The position numbers and the translations under genes are program-made. Source: DATAFF01 sp036257595 (GTDB lineage Bacteria > Pseudomonadota > Alphaproteobacteria > Rhizobiales > Aestuariivirgaceae). From it: 14,896 nucleotides of DNA. Positions 12,327-14,896 of this stretch are shown here, piece by piece. Each line of letters opens with the position of its first letter. Positions within the stretch are counted from its first letter, which is position 1. The notes under the pieces are model-generated. The model did not search any database and had not been told where the DNA came from. It saw only the letters and a list, made by a program, of their open reading frames with translations. The stretch spans positions 1 through 14,896 of the forward strand of contig DATAFF010000137.1 in assembly GCA_036257595.1 (NCBI GenBank). The letters are read 5' to 3'.

Positions 12327-14588
12327 ATGCCACTCGATGTAAAACCTGATCTCAAGCGCGAATTCGATGTCGTCGGCACCCGGCCGCTTAGACCGGACGG
12401 GATCGACAAGGTCACCGGGCGGGCCCGCTTCGGTGCCGATGCCACCGCTCCCGGCATGCTGGTCGGGCGCATCCTGCGCTCGCCCCACGCCCACGCCCGG
12501 ATTCGCGGCATCGATACCAGCAAGGCCGAGCAGCTCGCCGGCGTGAAGGCCATCATCACCCGCGACGACCTGCCCGATCATAGCAATGGCGACCGCGCCA
12601 CCTACGACATCCTTTATAACTGCATGGCCCGCGAGAAGGCGCTCTATGAGGGCCATGCGGTGGCCGCGGTGGCCGCCGTCAGCGCCGCCGTGGCGCGCCA
12701 GGCGCTCAAGCTGATCGAGGTCGATTACGAGGTCCTGCCGCATGTGACCGACGTCGATGCCGCCATGAAGCCGGACGCTCCGGTGATCCATGACGACATT
12801 TTCACCGAGGGTGTCGAGCCCAAGCCCGACAAGCCGTCCAATGTCGCCCGCCGCAGCGAGTTCGGCCATGGCGATGTCGAGGCCGGTTTCCGCGAAGCCG
12901 ATGTGGTGATCTCGCGGTCCTACAAGACCGAGGCGACGCATCAGGGCTATATCGAGCCCCATGCCTGCCTGGCCAGCGTCTCGCCCGACGGCAGCGGGGA
13001 GCTCTGGGTCTGCACCCAGGGCCATTTCATGATCCGCAATGTATCGTCCCAGGTCCTCGGCATGGAGATATCGCGGCTGCGCGTCACGGCGTCGGAGATC
13101 GGCGGCGGCTTCGGCGGCAAGACCCATGTATGGATGGAGCCGATCGCGCTGGCGCTGTCGCGCAAGGCCAACCGGCCGGTCAAGGTGGTGATGAGCCGCG
13201 ACGAGGTGTTCAAGGCCACCGGCCCGACTTCCTCGACCTCGATCGACGTCAAGATCGGCGCCAAGAAGGATGGCACCATCGTCGCTGCCGAGGCGATCCT
13301 GCGCTATCAGGGCGGCGCCTTCATCGGCTCATGGGCCGATCTCGGGGCGATGACCGCCTTTGCCTGCTACGACCTCAGGAACGTTCGGACGGTTGGCTAT
13401 GACGTCATCGTCAATCGGCCGAAGACCGCTGCCTACCGCGCGCCCTCGGCCCCGATGGCGGCCTTTGCGGTCGAGAGCACCGTCGACGAGCTGGCCCACA
13501 AGCTCGGCCTCGAGCCGATCGACTTTCGCATCAGGAACGCCGCCCGCGAGGGCACACGCTCGTCTTACGGGCCGACCTACGGTCCGATCGGCATCGGCGC
13601 GACCTTGTCGGCGGCCAAGAACCATCCGCATATGTCGGCGCCGCTCGGCAACAATCAGGGGCGCGGCATGGCCTGCGGTTTCTGGTTCAATTTCGGCGGC
13701 CAGACCTGCACCTCGCTCAACATCAATCTCGACGGCACCGTCGCCTTGTCGGTCGGCACGCCGGATATTGGCGGCTCGCGGGCCTCGATGTGCCTGATGG
13801 CGGCTGAGGAGCTCGGCATCCCCTACGAGAAGGTGCGCTGCGTCGTCGCCGATACGAGCTCGCTCGGCTACAACGACGTCACCGACGGCAGCCGCGTCAC
13901 CTTCTCCTCGGGCATGGCAACGATCCTCGCCGCCCGCGACGCCATCAAGAAGCTGTGCGGCCGCGCCGCGCAGATGTGGGGCATCTCCGAGGAGGCGGTG
14001 ATCTGGGAGAAGGGCTATGCCAAGCCCGCCGGTCCCAATGCCGGCGAGTTCCCGCCGCTGTCGCTCAAGGAGATCGCTGCGGCTGCGGCCACCACCGGCG
14101 GGCCGATCGCTGGCCATCATGAGTTCAATGCCGATGGTGCCGGGGTGAGCTTTGCGACCCATATCGTCGATGTCGAGGTCGACCGCGAGACCGGGGCGAC
14201 CCGGATCCTGCGCTATACCGTGCTCCAGGATGCCGGCAAGGCGGTCCATCCGGCCTATGTCGAAGGGCAGTTCCAGGGGGGCGCCGCCCAGGGCATCGGC
14301 TGGGCGCTCAACGAGGAATATGTCTATGGCGAGGATGGGCGGCTGCAGAATGCCGGCTTCCTCGACTACCGAATCCCCGTGTGCTCGGACCTGCCGATGA
14401 TCGACACGGTCATCCTCGAGATCCCCAATCCCAAGCATCCTTACGGGGTGCGGGGTGTCGGCGAGACCTCGATCGTGCCGCCGCTGGCGGCGATCGCCAA
14501 TGCGGTGTCGAACGCGGTCGGCGTCCGCATGACCCATATCCCGATGTCGCCGCCGCGGATCTTGAAGGCGTTGGAGGGCCGGTCGTGA
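12327..14588 (+). CDS. Molybdenum hydroxylase Mo-cofactor-binding (large) subunit, xanthine dehydrogenase family
   Basis: The 753-residue catalytic subunit binds molybdopterin and hydroxylates a substrate. The N-terminal aldehyde oxidase/xanthine dehydrogenase a/b hammerhead spans about 25-135. The Mo-binding motif GGGFGGKT is at 259-266 and the active-site loop AYRAPSAP at 369-376. The catalytic Glu713 lies in GVGETS near the C-terminus. The loop is neither AYXCSFR (form I CO dehydrogenase) nor AYRGAGR (form II), so CO oxidation is unlikely. The usual Gln-containing pterin motif is replaced by DIGGSRAS. A carbocyclic or N-heterocyclic substrate is possible, but nothing here decides it. GGGAG (12314-12318) precedes the ATG, and the stop overlaps the moaD-like start as GTGA. 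Confidence 0.93.
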   Translation: MPLDVKPDLKREFDVVGTRPLRPDGIDKVTGRARFGADATAPGMLVGRILRSPHAHARIRGIDTSKAEQLAGVKAIITRDDLPDHSNGDRATYDILYNCMAREKALYEGHAVAAVAAVSAAVARQALKLIEVDYEVLPHVTDVDAAMKPDAPVIHDDIFTEGVEPKPDKPSNVARRSEFGHGDVEAGFREADVVISRSYKTEATHQGYIEPHACLASVSPDGSGELWVCTQGHFMIRNVSSQVLGMEISRLRVTASEIGGGFGGKTHVWMEPIALALSRKANRPVKVVMSRDEVFKATGPTSSTSIDVKIGAKKDGTIVAAEAILRYQGGAFIGSWADLGAMTAFACYDLRNVRTVGYDVIVNRPKTAAYRAPSAPMAAFAVESTVDELAHKLGLEPIDFRIRNAAREGTRSSYGPTYGPIGIGATLSAAKNHPHMSAPLGNNQGRGMACGFWFNFGGQTCTSLNINLDGTVALSVGTPDIGGSRASMCLMAAEELGIPYEKVRCVVADTSSLGYNDVTDGSRVTFSSGMATILAARDAIKKLCGRAAQMWGISEEAVIWEKGYAKPAGPNAGEFPPLSLKEIAAAAATTGGPIAGHHEFNADGAGVSFATHIVDVEVDRETGATRILRYTVLQDAGKAVHPAYVEGQFQGGAAQGIGWALNEEYVYGEDGRLQNAGFLDYRIPVCSDLPMIDTVILEIPNPKHPYGVRGVGETSIVPPLAAIANAVSNAVGVRMTHIPMSPPRILKALEGRS

Positions 14589-14857
14589 TTGGTACGAAGC
14601 CTCAGGGCGAAAGAGTACGCGTAACGCTCTGGGGTTCCTTGCGCTCGGCAGCCGAGGGCCGCGACACGGTCGAGGTCGAGGCTGCCACCATCCGCGAGCT
14701 GTTCTCCAGGCTTGGCAAATCCTATCCGGGGCTGAAACCCTTCATCGATCGCGGTATCGCCGTGTCGATCAACGGCCAGATCTTCCGCGATTCCTGGTCG
14801 CAATCGATCCCCAAGGGCGCCGAGGTCTACCTCCTGCCGCGCATCGCCGGGGGGTAA
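14585..14857 (+). CDS. MoaD/ThiS-like sulfur-carrier protein with C-terminal Gly-Gly
   Basis: A 90-residue ubiquitin-fold protein starting at a GTG that overlaps the large-subunit stop. The features are a first strand VRVTLWGSLRSAAEG, the helix TIRELFSRLGKSYPGLKPFID, and GIAVSINGQI before a final strand EVYLLPRIAGG. The terminal Gly-Gly is what MoaD and ThiS proteins need for adenylation and thiocarboxylation. Molybdopterin synthase uses MoaD-GG-COSH to add the dithiolene sulfurs. Its tight coupling to the Mo hydroxylase suggests a private supply of sulfur for this enzyme's cofactor, or a shared operon for convenience. The longer frame from 14381 is internal to the large-subunit gene and was rejected. 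Confidence 0.85.
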   Translation: MIGTKPQGERVRVTLWGSLRSAAEGRDTVEVEAATIRELFSRLGKSYPGLKPFIDRGIAVSINGQIFRDSWSQSIPKGAEVYLLPRIAGG

Positions 14858-14862
14858 CGAGT

Positions 14863-14889
14863 GAATAGCGAATAGCGAATAGCGAATAG
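14863..14889. repeat. GAATAGC tandem heptamer repeat
   Basis: Three perfect GAATAGC copies and a fourth of six bases begin 6 bp after the stop of the moaD-like gene and run almost to the window edge. Different sequence from the ACTGCCT family but the same 7-bp period and the same kind of site, just after a gene. Confidence 0.85.
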
Positions 14890-14896
14890 TTGGATC

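Noticed and set aside
12327..14588. Annotation as CO dehydrogenase CoxL
   Set aside because: The operon order fits, but the loop is AYRAPSAP and lacks both known CO dehydrogenase signatures.

Overview
The window looks like chromosomal DNA of a high-GC alphaproteobacterium, most likely of the Hyphomicrobiales (Rhizobiales). The reasons are the order ftsB-like / pdhA / pdhB / pdhC / lpdA, an E1-beta subunit with its own N-terminal lipoyl domain, a DUF1236 protein, and strong G/C preference at third codon positions. No taxonomic search was possible, so the order-level placement is an inference.

Left part (1-6617): a tRNA-Ser(UGA) and an Rrf2-type regulator lie on the minus strand. Divergent from them is a plus-strand run of an FtsB/DivIC-like division protein and the complete pyruvate dehydrogenase complex: pdhA (E1 alpha), pdhB (lipoylated E1 beta), pdhC (E2) and lpdA (E3). 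A small coiled-coil gene of unknown function sits between pdhC and lpdA. Together these enzymes convert pyruvate to acetyl-CoA, with E3 re-oxidising the lipoyl groups carried on both PdhB and PdhC.

Middle part (6618-10471): mostly short accessory genes. On the minus strand are a periplasmic DUF411/CopG-like metal protein and an orphan Tat-exported family 5 solute-binding protein with no permease genes nearby. On the plus strand is a single-domain Hpt-like phosphotransfer protein. It is followed by a minus-strand DUF1236 protein with a possible general-stress (EcfG-type) promoter, and a plus-strand small coiled-coil protein.

Right part (10472-14896): a 515-bp gap holds a strong candidate small RNA (about 10621-10743) with an extended -10 promoter, three stem-loops and a Rho-independent terminator. 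After it comes a tightly packed molybdenum hydroxylase operon in coxM-coxS-coxL order (FAD, 2x[2Fe-2S], Mo subunits), ending with a dedicated MoaD/ThiS-like protein with a C-terminal Gly-Gly. The Mo subunit lacks the form I and form II CO dehydrogenase loop signatures, so its substrate is unknown.

Three intergenic gaps carry one family of heptamer repeats (ACTGCCT/AATGCCT with inverted copies around a GAGCACC linker). A different heptamer (GAATAGC) is at the right edge. I saw no phage, transposase, CRISPR or recognised defence system. The least explained items are the small RNA, the heptamer repeats, the atypical small gene inside the pdh operon, and the Mo hydroxylase with its private MoaD.
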